The notes beneath the pieces are model-generated. The model was not told the origin of the DNA. It saw nothing but the letters and a program-made list of their open reading frames with translations, and did not search any database. From positions 74,129,057-74,193,056 of the forward strand of contig CP141135.1 in NCBI GenBank assembly GCA_035236585.1: a DNA stretch of 64,000 nt, read 5' to 3'. The translations under genes were made by a program, and so were the position numbers. Shown one piece after another: positions 23,464 through 34,599 of the stretch (the first letter of the stretch is position 1; each line of letters opens with the position of its first letter). Source of the stretch: Warburgia ugandensis (taxonomy: Eukaryota > Streptophyta > Magnoliopsida > Canellales > Canellaceae).

Positions 23464-23876
23464 ATGGATCGATCTCAGTTTCTAGCGTTTCTTTTTATTT
23501 CAATGCTTCTTCTTAACGGCTGCTCTAAAGGTAACAGTGCTATTCCCTTTTCCTTTGAATATCTTATTTTATTTTTTCTTTATTTGCTCCATCAAATTAG
23601 GTGTTTCAAGTGCTTTGATTTGTAGGATTTGGAAGAAAGCAAGTTAGATCCACAAAAGAAGACCCTTTCAGACTGCTTGAAGTTAGTTTATCTTTCTCTA
23701 TTTCTGAGAATATCATTCACTTAGCAGGGCCTTTTAGTTGATAGTCTTATCTAAGGTCTTTATTTTGTTTGGTTGGGTTTTAGGAGAATCTGAAGGAAGA
23801 GATATCAATGACCGAAGTTCGTTCTTCCGACTACAAGAGTCCTAATCGCAATGGAAGCCCTGGAATTGGTAATTGA
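23464..23876 (+). CDS. DY-peptide precursor, MDRSQ subtype, copy B (71 aa, 3 exons)
   Basis: Exons 23464-23530, 23626-23681 and 23784-23876 with GT-AG introns. Signal peptide MDRSQFLAFLFISMLLLNGC, exon 2 G-F-G-R-K-Q-V-R-S-T-K-E-D-P, exon 3 ending VRSSDYKSPNRNGSPGIGN. The DY motif is intact, so sulfation is plausible. The final SPGIGN is CEP-like, with Asn in place of the usual His. It differs from the copies at 8957 and 36509 mainly within the mature segment (NYDSPNR, DYKSPNR, DYNDPDH). All lesions checked for are absent. Confidence 0.82.
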
Positions 23877-24376
23877 TTGATTCAAACCTTACTGTGAACC
23901 TCAAATGAAGCACAACTCTGCACATAGTTCAAGTGCCAAACTGTGAATTTGTCTACTTATCGGAAATATACTTTTAAAAGCACGCTGGTGTTGGTGTGCG
24001 TAGAGATAGCTCTGAATGAGATCATGTTTTAGTTGGATTGTTTCCTAATTTACATTCAGTCAACTGAGAACTCACCATAAGACTTGGATGAGGGAGCAAC
24101 CCATGGGTATTATTGTCAATGTGGCAGTTCAATGACACATCTATTTTCAATTACTTGCTTTATAATATTGTTTAGATATTTGTTTAGCTGCTCTGAAAAT
24201 CTATTACTTTTAATTCAATTTGGAAACAAGGTTTATGTTATATAGACGCCTCAATTTTGATGGAGCTTAATTTATAGAAGAAAGCAACTTCATCAAATCC
24301 TCGAACTACCTACTCTAGAGCATTGAGAATCCATTTCAAGGAACAATGAACCAGCATATCCCACACTTCCACGACC

Positions 24377-24399
24377 CTCTCTCTCTCTCTCTCTCTCTC
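24377..24399. repeat. Short (CT)n tract
   Basis: About 11 CT units; the paralogous site at 37411 has about 52 and the one at 48514 about 6. Confidence 0.95.
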
Positions 24400-24775
24400 C
24401 ATCCTCCCAACCCAACAAAACACCCAGCCCGCCACCCCCCTTACCCGGCTGTTCATCCACCAGTACCCCTCACCTACCCAGCTGAATTCACTTGATCTTT
24501 GTTGATTTCATAGTTTATATTTAACGTATTCGTGATGATGCCCAGATAGTGTCAATATTACTAGCTGCTTGGATTTGATTTGGCCTGTTTTTTTGTAGGT
24601 TCAGTTTTTTGATCCATGTTAACTTTTACCCTACTATAACCCATGTGAACCAGCTTAGTTATCGTAGTACTTGGGCAAGCTGACTCCTTTGCTTCATGGT
24701 GGTTTTTAACAGAAGTGGTCAGAAGTGGCAGCCAACTTCTCCCAAAGGAAACTTTGCATTCTACCACATCAGAAT

Positions 24776-25235
24776 TGTTGGGAACTGTTGAGTGTACCAC
24801 TGTTTGAAACTACAGATCTGTAGATCTGATATCACACACACACATAAACACAAGTGGATTTACGTGGTTCAGCCTGATTTGGCCTACATTCACGGGACAA
24901 GGGAAAATCAATCACTAGCAAGAATAGGAATACAAAGGAGGAGGAGGAGGATCAGATCCTCACTCGACTCTACACCCTTCTACCTTCAGATCAATAGATC
25001 TGATACTTACAGCCCTACACCCCTTTCTCTCTCTCTATTCTGTCTTCTGCAGAGATCGAATCTCCCCTATTTATAGGGTGAGATGATCACATTTGTCAAG
25101 ATCTGCAGCGCAATAGATCTTGACCAATCTCTGTTTCTTGCTAGCCAATGTTGATTTTGACTGATATTTCGGTGCAGAAGTCTGATTTGGCTGCACCGAA
25201 TTCTGACTTTTGTTCTCATGGGTATGGACCCATCA
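24776..25235 (-). repeat. Copia 2 3' LTR (460 bp)
   Basis: TGTTGGGAACTG...GGACCCATCA in plus orientation, same length as the partner LTR. Confidence 0.95.
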
Positions 25236-25280
25236 ATTCTCCCCCTCCATACCCATAAGGGGAGAAGATCCTTCAATTCT

Positions 25281-26507
25281 TTAATTTGAGTCCATCCCTG
25301 CTATGTCTCTACATAGCATCAGCTTCGCAAATGACACTACTTTTGTCAGCATGTCAGCCAGATTCTCATCTGTGTGAATCTTCTCTATCTTCAGCAGTTC
25401 TTGTTCTATCACCTCATGTATCCAATGATAGCGTATGTCGATGTGCTTGGTGCGTGAGTGGTACATTGAATTCTTGCTCAAGTCCATAGCACTCTGACTA
25501 TCACAATGTACCTTGTATTCTTTCTGTGTAATACCAAGTTCCTAGAGAAACCGCTTTATCCACAACATCTCCTTGCCAGCTTCAGCTGCGGCAATATATT
25601 CTGCTTCTGTTGTCGATAAAGCAACACACTTCTGCAACTTGGACTGCCAAGATACAGCTCCCCCTGCAAAAGTGAATAAAAATCCTGATGTTGATTTTCT
25701 ACCATCAAGATCTCCTGTCATGTCTGCATCTGTGTATCCTTCTAGGATAGGTTCCGTTTCTCCATAACACAAGCACAAATTGGATGTACCTTTGAGATAT
25801 CTCAAGATCCACTTCACTGCTTCCCAGTGATCTCTTCCTGGGTTGGATAGGAATCTGCTTACTATTCCTACTGCATGAGCAATATCTGGTCTTGTACACA
25901 CCATTGCGTACATCAGACTTCCAACTGCTGACGAATATGGTATCGCTGACATCTTTTCTTTTTCTTGATTCGAAGAAGGATAGGTCTGCTTGCTCAGCTT
26001 GAAATGGTTACCAAGCGAAGTGTTGACTGGCTTGGCGTTCTCCATGTTGAATCTCTTGATTAATCGTTCAACATACTTCTCCTGTGACAACCACAACTTT
26101 CTTCCCTTTTTGTCACGAGTAATCTGCATGCCTAAAATCTGCTGAGCTTGGCCTAAGTCTTTCATGTCAAAAGACTTAGATAACTCCTTCTTTAGCTTGC
26201 TAATTATAGTCGCATCTTGTCCTGCAATCAGCATATCATCTACATAGAGAAGAAGTACTATAAACTTCCCATCAGAGAATCTTTGCACATATACGCAGTG
26301 ATCTGCTGCTGTTCTTTGGTATCCATGACTCATCATGAACGAGTCAAACTTCTTGTACCATTGCCTCGGTGCCTGTTTGAGACCATAGAGGCTCTTCTTT
26401 AGTTTGCAGACTAGGTGCTTCTTCCCTGGTACTTCAAAACCTTCAGGTTGCTCCATGTAGATATCTTCCTCTAAATCTCCATGAAGAAATGCAGTTTTCA
26501 CATCCAT
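25281..26507 (-). pseudogene. Copia 2 pol: reverse transcriptase and RNase H
   Basis: 26507-25542 starts MDVKTAFLHGDLEEDIYMEQ and includes YVDDMLIAG and RNase H (LEGYTDADMTGD, STTEAEYIAA). A TAG at 25542-25544 interrupts it, and the frame then continues to the real stop at 25281 (CDSQSAMDL..., YHSRTKHIDIRYHWIHEV). The only lesion here is that nonsense codon. Confidence 0.92.
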
Positions 26508-28532
26508 CTATTCAAGCTCCAAATTTAAGCTAGCTACCAATCCGAGTATAGTTCGAATTGAAGTCATCTTCACCACCGGTGAGAATATCTCGTCAAAGTC
26601 GATTCCTTTCTTTTGTTCGAAGCCTTTGACGACCAGTCGAGCCTTGTGTTTTACTAGCTTTCCACTGCCATCCTTCTTGAGCTTGAACACCCATTTATTC
26701 TTCAATGCTCTCTTGCCCTTAGGAAGCTTCACTAACTCGTAAGTCTTGTTCTTTTGCAGTGAGTCAATTTCCTCTTGCATAGCTTGCATCCACTTATTCT
26801 TGTTTGCATGATTCTGTGCTTCTTGGAAATTTTCTGGCTCCCCCTCTTCAGTAAGCGTGATATACTCTGATTCCGGATATCTTTTTGAGGGAATCAGTAC
26901 ACGACCTCTTGAAGATGTCTTTGAATGAAACTCATGATCTTCTGGTGGAAGAATTTCTTCATTTTGTGATGATCCTGCAGCTTCTGGTAGAGGAGGTTGT
27001 TGCTCCCCCTGCTCAGCACCCTCTGCATCCTCATTTTCTTCTGCTTCTGGAAGGTCATCCTGTATGTTGTCAGTGGTGGATTGAACTGGCGCAGGATCTG
27101 GAACAATATCTGGAGCACTTGTACTTCCTTCATTGGAGTTTGTGGGTTTTTCAAAATCCATAGAGAACTGGTTCTCTTGGAATACAACGTCTCTACTTCT
27201 GATGACCTTTTTAGCCACTGGATCCCATAGTCTGTATCCAAATTCATCGTCTCCATAGCCGATAAAGATACACTGAGTTGACTTGAGGTCTAGCTTTTGT
27301 CTTAACTCCTTGGATATGTGTACAAAAGCTTTACACCCAAACACCCTCAAGTGTTTGTAAGAAGCTTTCTTTCCTGACCAGACCTTCTCTGGTACTTCAA
27401 AATTCAACGATGCTGATGGTGATCTGTTGATGAGGTAGCAGGCAGTTCGTACAGCTTCTCCCCAAAATGGCTTCGGCATCTTAGCCATACTGAGCATGCT
27501 TCTGACTCATTCCACAATGGTCCGATTCATCCTTTCAGCAATGCCATTGTGTTGTGGGGTATATGGGACCGTCTTCTCATGTCGAATACCACGATCAGTG
27601 CAGTATGCCTTGAATTCTCTGGAAGTGTATTCTCCTCCATTGTCTGTTCGAAGACACTTCAATTTCTTTCCTGTTTGCCTCTCCACCATCGCGTGGAATT
27701 TCTTGAAGTTCATAAATACCTAGTCCTTGGTTCTTACAAAATATACCCACACCTTTCTAGATGCATCATCTATAAATGTTACAAAATATCTATTTCCTCC
27801 TAAGGACTCCTCTTCTATAGGACCACATACATCAGAGTACACCAAACTCAATATTTCCTTCCTTTTATTACTAGGAGAAGAGAATACAACTCTATGTTGT
27901 TTACCAAACAAACAGTAATTGCAAGGGTTTAGAGTTATACCTTTGGCTATTTTGATGAACTGCTTCTTGGCGAGTGTGAATAGCCCTTTCTCTCCCATGT
28001 GTCCAAGTCTTTTGTGCCACAGATTTGGCGATGCTTCATCTTCCACTGCATTAAGACTATCTCCGCATATCTTCATGTGAGTCTTGTATAGGGTGTTGCG
28101 TATATGCCCTCTTGCCACGATCATTGCACCTTTTGTCAGTTTCCATGTGCTGTTGCCGAAATAGTTTGTGTAGCCTTGTCTGTCAAGTGCTGGGACTGAA
28201 ATCAGGTTCAGCCTAAGTTCTTGTATATGCCGTACTTCCTTTAGTATCACTGTGCAGCCAAGGTTTGTCTTGACCTGCACATCTCCAATCCCAAGAATTT
28301 GAGACGAGCTGTTGTTTCCCATCTTTACCATGCCAAAGTCTCCTTCCCTGTAGGTGGTAAAGAATTCTTTATGTGGTGTGGCATGGTAGGAAGCAGCTGT
28401 GTCTACCACCCACTCAGCTTCATTGTTTGCCACGTGCAGGCATGCATCTTCTTCAGTTGTCAGTACTGAGATGTCTTGTGCAATGGTAACATTTGTTTCA
28501 CCATTACCTTCCTTTGTCTTGTTTTGTCCCAT
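26508..28532 (-). pseudogene. Copia 2 pol: protease and integrase, with three nonsense codons
   Basis: The protease motif is WVVDTAASYH, with Ala at the position of the catalytic-loop Gly, so the protease is probably inactive. Integrase: [38 protein letters not shown] and [10 protein letters not shown]. In-frame stops are TAG at 27720-27722, TGA at 27507-27509 and TAG at 26508-26510. Element 1 has Gln codons at the two TAG sites. Confidence 0.92.
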
Positions 28533-28547
28533 TTCTTTCTTTAGCTT

Positions 28548-29332
28548 TCAACAATCTTTCTTCATGTGTCCTGGAATGCCGCAGTGGAAGCACTTGTATT
28601 GCCCCCTATGTCGACTTTTGGATCTGCCAGGATCCTGTGGTCTCCCCCCTCGCTTCGCTTTTGCTTCTTCCTCGACCTCGACCTCTACTGCTGCTGTTTT
28701 CTTTGTTTTCTGTAACCAGGGCATGTGCTTGGTCCATTCTGGATTCTTTCCTCCTAGCCTCTTCATTGAATAGGGCGTCCTTGACCATCGCCATGGTCAG
28801 TTTGCCTTCTGGAGCTGAGTTACTGAGGGAGATTACCAGAGTCTCCCAACTTTCAGGTAAGGAACTTAGCAGTAGCAATGCTTGACCTTCATCCCCGAGT
28901 GGGAAACTCTCATCGAGACGAAATTTGGTTCACTAGGTTTTGAAATTCACTAGTGTGCTCAGCTATTGATGTACCACTTTTCAGCTTCAAATTCACTAGC
29001 CTTTTCATTAACAAGGCTTTGTTGCGTACAGTCTTTGCCTGATACATATTTTCTAGCTTTTTCCAAAGAACATGAGCATTTTCTTCCTGGGCTATATGAT
29101 GAAAGACACTATGGTCGATCCATTGTCTTATCTGACCTATAGTTTTCAGGTTCATTTTTGTCCACTCCTTTTCTGAAATACCCTCAGGTCTTTTTCCCTC
29201 ATCATCTAGAGGGTCATGAAGATCTTTGCAGTGTAAAAGATCCTTTATTCTGGGTCTCCATAAGGTGTAATTGGTGGCATTGAGTTTTATCATAGCCCCA
29301 GTTACAACATTTGCTGAACTAGACTCTTCCAT
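28548..29332 (-). pseudogene. Copia 2 gag and CCHC zinc knuckle, frameshifted
   Basis: 29332-28910 starts MEESSSANVVTGAMIKLNAT and includes LWRPRIKDLLHCK. A frameshift between 28910 and 28878 moves to LPESWETLVISLSNSAPEGK. A second shift leads to the knuckle CFHCGIPGHMKKDC (just before 28551) and a TGA at 28548-28550. Confidence 0.9.
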
Positions 29333-29449
29333 GGAGTATATTCTTTTCTAAGTCTAACCGTGAGAAATGAAGTGCACGGTTGAGGCAGGAACAATCAGAA
29401 AACCTTGGGAGTGGATTAGAGATGCCCAAGAATTTTTATCTACATGGGG

Positions 29450-29650
29450 GTATAATTGTCATTTTAGAGGGGGGGTACTATTCAGGGACAGAATTGTAAA
29501 TATGTAGTACTGTTTGGGAGGATACTATTCACCGTGTACTGTCTTGTTCGGCTGGCCTTTGTTCAGCCCGGGGTTACTGTTCACAAGTATAACTATTCAC
29601 GAGTCAACTGTTCACACTCGGTCTCTATGTGAGTTGATACAGTGATACTG
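29450..29650 (-). repeat. TACTATTCAC-rich leader of copia 2
   Basis: Recurrent TACTATTCA, TACTGTTCAC and AACTATTCACGAG motifs between gag and the 66-bp repeats. Confidence 0.6.
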
Positions 29651-29867
29651 TTCATATGGTGGCATTATCAGTTTGATGGGCTACTAATTTTGGATTTCCT
29701 ATAAAAAGGATAAGTTGAAAACCCTAACCTGTTTTCCTTCTTCTCCTTACAGCTGCAGCTGCGATTTTTCCCTCCGTGGCTGCAGCTTATCTTTTCCGAA
29801 CTCTGTCATGTGTGCGTCTTCTCCTGATGCGGCTTCACTGGATTAGTTCACGGCTGCAAAACCAGCA

Positions 29868-30065
29868 ATGGCTTCTCCAGAGTAGTAGCTGCAAGACTTC
29901 TTCAGATTGCAGCAGGGGCTTCTTCAGATCTGGATGGCTTCTCCAGAGTAGTAGCTGCAAGACTTCTTCAGATTGCAGCAGGGGCTTCTTCAGATCTGGA
30001 TGGCTTCTCCAGAGTAGTAGCTGCAAGACTTCTTCGTATGCGGCAAAGAAGGGCTTCTTCAGATC
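29868..30065. repeat. 66-bp tandem repeat, three copies, in copia 2 leader
   Basis: ATGGCTTCTCCAGAGTAGTA starts at 29868, 29934 and 30000, an exact 66-bp period; the third copy drifts at its end. Confidence 0.93.
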
Positions 30066-30104
30066 TGGGATCTAGGATCTGGTGGTCTTAGATCTGGTTT
30101 TCTG

Positions 30105-30340
30105 GGCCACTCCTCGGCCTGCTCTGGATCTGGATTGGATTGAGCCGCTCCTTGGCCTTCTCTGGATCTGGACTGGGCTGGGCCGCTCCTCCGCCTTCTC
30201 TGGATCTAGACCAGCCGGACCGGGCCGGGGCCGCTCCTCCACCTTCTCTGGATCTGGACTAGGCTGGACTGGGCTGGGCCGCTCCTCCACCTTCTCTGGA
30301 TCTGGACTAGGTTGGACTTGGCCTAATCTGGATCTGGCCT
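30105..30340. repeat. GC-rich, roughly 45-65-bp repeats in copia 2 leader
   Basis: Recurring GGGCCGCTCCTCC, CCTTCTCTGGATCTGGACT and GGCTGGACTGGGCTGGG between the 66-bp repeats and the primer site. It gives several artefactual ORFs. Confidence 0.85.
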
Positions 30341-30411
30341 AGACTGGACTGTTCCAGTCTCCTCAGCCTGGGCTAGATCTGGAATGGGTTGGGCTAGTAT
30401 GGATCTGGCCT

Positions 30412-30424
30412 GGCTCTGATACCA
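30412..30424 (-). other. Copia 2 primer binding site (tRNA-Met type)
   Basis: Minus strand TGGTATCAGAGCC next to the 5' LTR. Confidence 0.92.
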
Positions 30425-30425
30425 C

Positions 30426-30885
30426 TGTTGGGAACTGTTGCGTGTACCACTGTTTGAAACTACATATCTGTAGATCTGATATCACACACACACATAAACA
30501 CAAGTGGATTTACGTGGTTCAGCCTGATCTAGCCTACATCCACGGGACAAGGGAAAATCAATCACTAGCAAGAATAGGAATACAAAGGAGGAGGAGGAGG
30601 ATCAGATCCTCACTCGACTCTACACCCTTCTACCTTCAGATCAATAGATCTGATACTTACAGCCCTACACCCCTTTCTCTCTTTCTGTTCTGTCTTCTGC
30701 AGAGATCGAATCTCCCCTATTTATAGGGTGAGATGATCACATTTGTCAAGATCTGCAGCGCAACAGATCTTGACCAATCTCTGTTTCTTGCTAGCCAATG
30801 TTGATTTTGACTGATATTTCGGTGCAGAAGTCTAATTTGGCTGCACCGAATTCTGACTTTTGTTCTCATGGGTATGGACCCATCA
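30426..30885 (-). repeat. Copia 2 5' LTR (460 bp)
   Basis: Partner of 24776-25235; TG...CA ends, AGAAT follows at 30886. Confidence 0.95.
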
Positions 30886-31206
30886 AGAATCTAATCCAAG
30901 TCTCTTTCTTATCAAAATTTACGATTTGCATAACCGATAGAAAGCAACAGCATGGTCCATTTGATCAACTCTAATAGATATACGGCCTAATGATGCACAT
31001 TCAAGACTGTTAATATTGGTCAGACCCCGACATTGGCACCAGTCCAGGAATTACAACCAACCATGCCTCACAGTGGGTGAGTTTCAAATTAACAGCAAAG
31101 CAAACAGGTCTGAGAAAAGGTCAATTCTGATAAAAAAAACAAACTTCCAAAGGTGATATGAAAAGAACTCGGATATCCAGGATCATGCTAGCTAAATCTT
31201 TGTTGT

Positions 31207-31631
31207 TCAGTTATTTTGTTCCGCTGAAGCCTTGGGAGGACTAGGCTCCTGTATCGGAGGGTCATTATGAATTGGATAGGAATAGCCCCTGCTGGTAGAT
31301 GATATCAGCGACCTTTCAGATATCGCCTAAGGACAAAACAAAAATGGAAAATAAAAATAAAAATCAAGATAATAGTTTATAAAACTGTTGGAAGTTAGAA
31401 AATGCTACAATAGAGGTAGAGAAACAAGAGAACTAGCCTTAAGTTGATCTGTATGGACTTGTTTCTCATATTTTATTTCCTGTCTCCCAAATCCTACAAC
31501 GTAGAGGAGAAGCCTGAGTGAAGTAAATGAATACTTGAAAAGGAAAATAAAAGCGATATTCTACCTTGAGTGAAATAGAAAGCCAAAACGGATGAAACCA
31601 AGAGAGCTATGATAAAGCAAGACCGAGCCAT
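31207..31631 (-). CDS. Peptide precursor, MARSC subtype, copy 1 (80 aa, 3 exons, DY motif altered)
   Basis: Exons on the minus strand: 31631-31565, 31493-31438 and 31326-31207. Signal peptide MARSCFIIALLVSSVLAFYF, exon 2 G-F-G-R-Q-E-I-K-Y-E-K-Q-V-H-T-D-Q-L-K, exon 3 ISERSLISSTSRGYSYPIHN and so on, ending SAEQNN. Exon 2 ends AAG|GC, so intron 2 is GC-AG; all three paralogs share this. The Asp before Tyr is Gly here (RGYSYP versus GDYDPP at 49229), so sulfation is doubtful. A TATATAAA box lies about 120 bp upstream (near 31755). It sits divergently upstream of the MARRY block. Confidence 0.7.
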
Positions 31632-31939
31632 GTAGGTAGTTAACAGAACCATAACCTGACTAACCAATTCCAGTAATGGGAACCTACTTTCGCCAAACAA
31701 GAAGAGCAGCTAAATTAGAAATCCCAATATCTAGACCTTCCATTGTACTGAATTTATATATGAACTTGAGTCATGCAATTCAAACATCTTTCTTTGACTG
31801 CCTCTTTGTTCAATGATTCTTTCACTCTCAGCTAAATGTCTGTGAAGAAGAAATGAGGAAAGTATGCAAATGCCAAAATCAAAACTATGACTTCAAACTT
31901 CTCTTTCCAAAACTTCTCCTTCAAACTATCAGAAAAGTG

Positions 31940-32860
31940 TGCTAGAGACCAAGAAAAGAAAAAGAAATAAGCCATGCAATCAAAATATCTGACAAATCTA
32001 AACCTCTACTTTGTCAACATGGAGAAAAAGGAGGACACTCATTTCAAACAGCATGCACCCCCATGTAGGACCGCATTTAGTTTATGGCGCTGCTGCTCCA
32101 TGTGCTGACGCAAAATGAAGGAGAAGTAAAAGATGGTCAATATTTCAATTAATGCATTGTGGAAAAGAAGGCTATTGCGAATTGGCCATGGGAAATTTTG
32201 AACTGCATTGAGATAGCAACATAGGCAACTCAAAGAAACTCAGGCAGATTTCAAATGGTAGCAGCTTAGATTTTGAATATTTATAAGGAAAATGTTCATG
32301 ACCAAATAGCTTGACCAGTTGGTTAGACCGTCAGAGGGCGCTAATGCCGTGCCCCGATCACTCGAGCGTTAACCAGAAAGTTGAAAAGTCCAAGTCGAAC
32401 ACCAATTAATTCTAAAATGGAAGTGATCCTCGTGTTCTGACTATTGCTTTGCAGTTCACTTTGAGGGGTTGATCTTATTATTAAACCAGACGTGTGTTGG
32501 TGCATTTGAGAACATACCATCTCAAATAAACAATAAAGAAATCATGGCTCGACGGTATTCTTTTGTCGTTCTTCTCCAAGTCGCAATTATTTTAGCTCTC
32601 TTCTTCTTTCAAGGTAGCAGCACTTTGTGTTTTCTTTCTTTCTTCCCGTACAAGTTTATTTTCATCCTTTATTTTGTCACCGAGTCTTCTTCCACTCATA
32701 AGGATTAGTCCTTGGGAAAAGGCAGATGGGTTTTGAGAAACCCGCAGGTTTCTATCTACTTCAGGTTGGGTGTTAGTTCATCTTCGCTAGCACTCATGCA
32801 GCATGTTATAACTGTTAGATTACCATTCAACTTAAAAGCTTAAGCTTGCATTTGGCAGTC
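31940..32860. repeat. Duplicated block with MARRY-type gene, copy 2
   Basis: Near-identical to 18440-19300 and 50540-51350. Confidence 0.85.
32544..32764 (+). pseudogene. DY-peptide gene, MARRY subtype, exons 1-2 only (copy 2)
   Basis: Exon 1 32544-32613 (MARRYSFVVLLQVAIILALF...) and exon 2 32709-32764 are intact, with GT donor and AG acceptor as in the copy at 18988. The upstream box is TATTAAACCAGA rather than TATAAAACCAGA. No exon 3 was found before the sequence changes at about 32860. Confidence 0.6.
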
Positions 32861-32929
32861 CAATATACTCGTGGTCCTAAAACTTGTGAAAAACTCGTCT
32901 GAGTTACTTGATTTGGTGAGAACCAATGC

Positions 32930-33520
32930 TATTATTTTTGTTTTATATATTATGAGAAACTGTTCTTTTCCTTTCCAAATTTGATTACTGCAATCACTTT
33001 TTGGTTGCCTTTAATGATGTTGGGTCTTGCTTTGGGAGGTTGTTTGGATTTATGGATGGGCCAGTGTATAATTAAAAGAAATCCTGCTATTAACATAACC
33101 ACCAATTATTAGTTTGACTATGATATCATAGACTCCTTAGATCTGAGCCAGGGGCAAATCATAACTGTCAGGAGTTTCTCTTTTACTCTTTCACTTAGCA
33201 AATAGACGCACCCACTGAAAAATCAATTGGTGTGAATTCCCTTCTAGACATATGCTTACCATCAAAGATCAAAAGGAACGTGATTACTTATGCCATACTG
33301 TATAATCCATATTCTACTAAAACGTAAAGAAGTTCAGATCTTTTCTTGGTCGATGTTAATCCCTAAATTTAAGGTAAGATCATTGTTATTGGGTACCGAT
33401 GGAAAGGTGAACCATTAAAGCACTACAACCATGAGTTGTTGCCTCACTCAAGCTACTCACTATTTGGTTACAGAGCAAATAATTCAAAAGTAGTGGTAGC
33501 ATAAAAGTCAAATATCCAGA
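32930..33520. other. Non-coding, partly repeated
   Basis: 32930-33370 matches 21060-21530. No gene features. Confidence 0.6.
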
Positions 33521-33659
33521 AATTTAGGCGTTAAGCTTTGGGTTTGAATCTAAGTGAGGTGTACAAGTTTCAAGGCCACTGAGTTGGTGAGGCTGCTGGT
33601 ATTTGTATAGGCTTATATGATGACGTCCATCCCCATTATCGCTCATGAAGAATCCTGAA

Positions 33660-33936
33660 AAATAAGGAAAGTCGGTTAAATGTAATCCTAAACTGATTAG
33701 GAGTCCTAATAAGAGAAGAAAAAGGAAAAACTGAATTAGAAACATACTAGGAATCTACCGGGAAAGTTCCAAACCGCCTCTGGCCTCTATAAATAGGACC
33801 AGAGGCAGAGCCAAAAGGCATTGAGAGAAAATATTTCCCCTCTTCTCATGGACATAGGCTATGCACATAGCCGAACCACGTAAATCTTATTGTGTTTCTG
33901 TGTGTGATTGTGTTATTGTAAGTTTGATCCTAACAA
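33660..33936 (+). repeat. LTR-like remnant adjoining the gene at 33930
   Basis: Contains a TATA box (CTCTATAAATAGGACC) and ends GATCCTAACA, matching 6976-7078. The left edge is not determinable. Its last bases supply the stop codon of the minus-strand peptide gene. Confidence 0.5.
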
Positions 33937-34339
33937 CTGCTCATAACATTATGAAGAGGATTTGCACGCAGCTGCTTCGCGTTCTGAGGAACGTCACAGT
34001 CATGCATGTTAGATGCCAACAATGCCCTCATGATTTCCACATTCTCCTGAAAATCCAACAAAAGCAAAGCAAGACAGGAAGATCAACTACGTGAAAAAAT
34101 TTGTAAAATCAGAACTCTGCAAAAGAAATAGAAAACAACCCGAGGCTGATTGGTGGGAGCTCCTTCCTTGAGTATCATTTCTTTCCTTGAAAAGCCTAAG
34201 AAAATGAGAGTAAAGATCTGTGTAGTAAAGCAACAAAAATGAATTAGAGAAAACAGAAAGCAGAAACTTGGCTACCTTGCAAGAAGTAGAGAGCCAAAAC
34301 AGAGAAGGCCAGGACCTTGATGAAGTAAGAACGACACAT
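33930..34339 (-). CDS. Peptide precursor, MCRSY subtype, copy B (78 aa, 3 exons, Tyr to Cys)
   Basis: Exons 34339-34276, 34195-34140 and 34046-33930; splice sites are GT-AG and the frame is open. Signal peptide MCRSYFIKVLAFSVLALYFL, exon 2 G-F-S-R-K-E-M-I-L-K-E-G-A-P-T-N-Q-P-R. Exon 3 has ASNMHDCDVPQNAKQL then RANPLHN, a layout like PSY (DY..P..AN..H) except that the Tyr is Cys (TGT for TAT). The stop TAG overlaps the end of an LTR, so the original C-terminus is probably lost. A TATATAA box lies about 75 bp upstream (near 34414). It may be translated, but whether it is still a ligand is uncertain. Confidence 0.6.
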
Positions 34340-34599
34340 AGTTAGCCAATGATTCTAACAGCAAAGCAGCCAAAGCACGAAAATCCAGGATTGATATCTT
34401 TCATTGCGAGGAACTTATATAAACTTCAGGTCATGCCAGTTGAAGAGTTCGGTTTAAGAACTCCCGTTATTGTATGTTTGCACTCACTGTCAGTTAATTT
34501 TAATAAGAAAACAATGACACAAGCTCCTTCAAGAAACCCTATAACAAAGAGGGATGAAAATGTCAAGCTCCTTGACAGAAATGAATTTACATAGGTAAA

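Larger units (their letters stand above)
24776..30885 (-). mobile_element. Ty1/copia retrotransposon 2, full length with both LTRs (6110 bp), coding region defective
   Basis: Two 460-bp LTRs (24776-25235 and 30426-30885), each TG...CA, flanked by the 5-bp target duplication AGAAT (24771-24775 and 30886-30890). Primer site 30412-30424 and a purine tract (complement of about 25236-25250) are in place. Gag and pol lie between in copia order. It interrupts the duplicated block that is uninterrupted at 37.9 and 48.9 kb, so it is younger than those duplications or inserted in one copy only. By eye the LTRs differ at about nine positions, roughly 2 percent. Confidence 0.96.

Noticed and set aside
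29776..30342. Repetitive proline- or serine-rich ORFs on both strands
   Set aside because: They are products of the tandem repeats in the copia 2 leader.
32980..33010. Possible exon 3 (reading F-D-Y-C-N-H) for the MARRY gene at 32544
   Set aside because: No AG acceptor directly before it, no conservation of the motif in the 21.1-kb copy, and no following Pro/Asn pattern.
33524..33745. Hydrophobic 73-codon minus-strand ORF resembling a signal-peptide protein
   Set aside because: It overlaps the LTR-like remnant, has no GT donor after the hydrophobic stretch and lacks family motifs.
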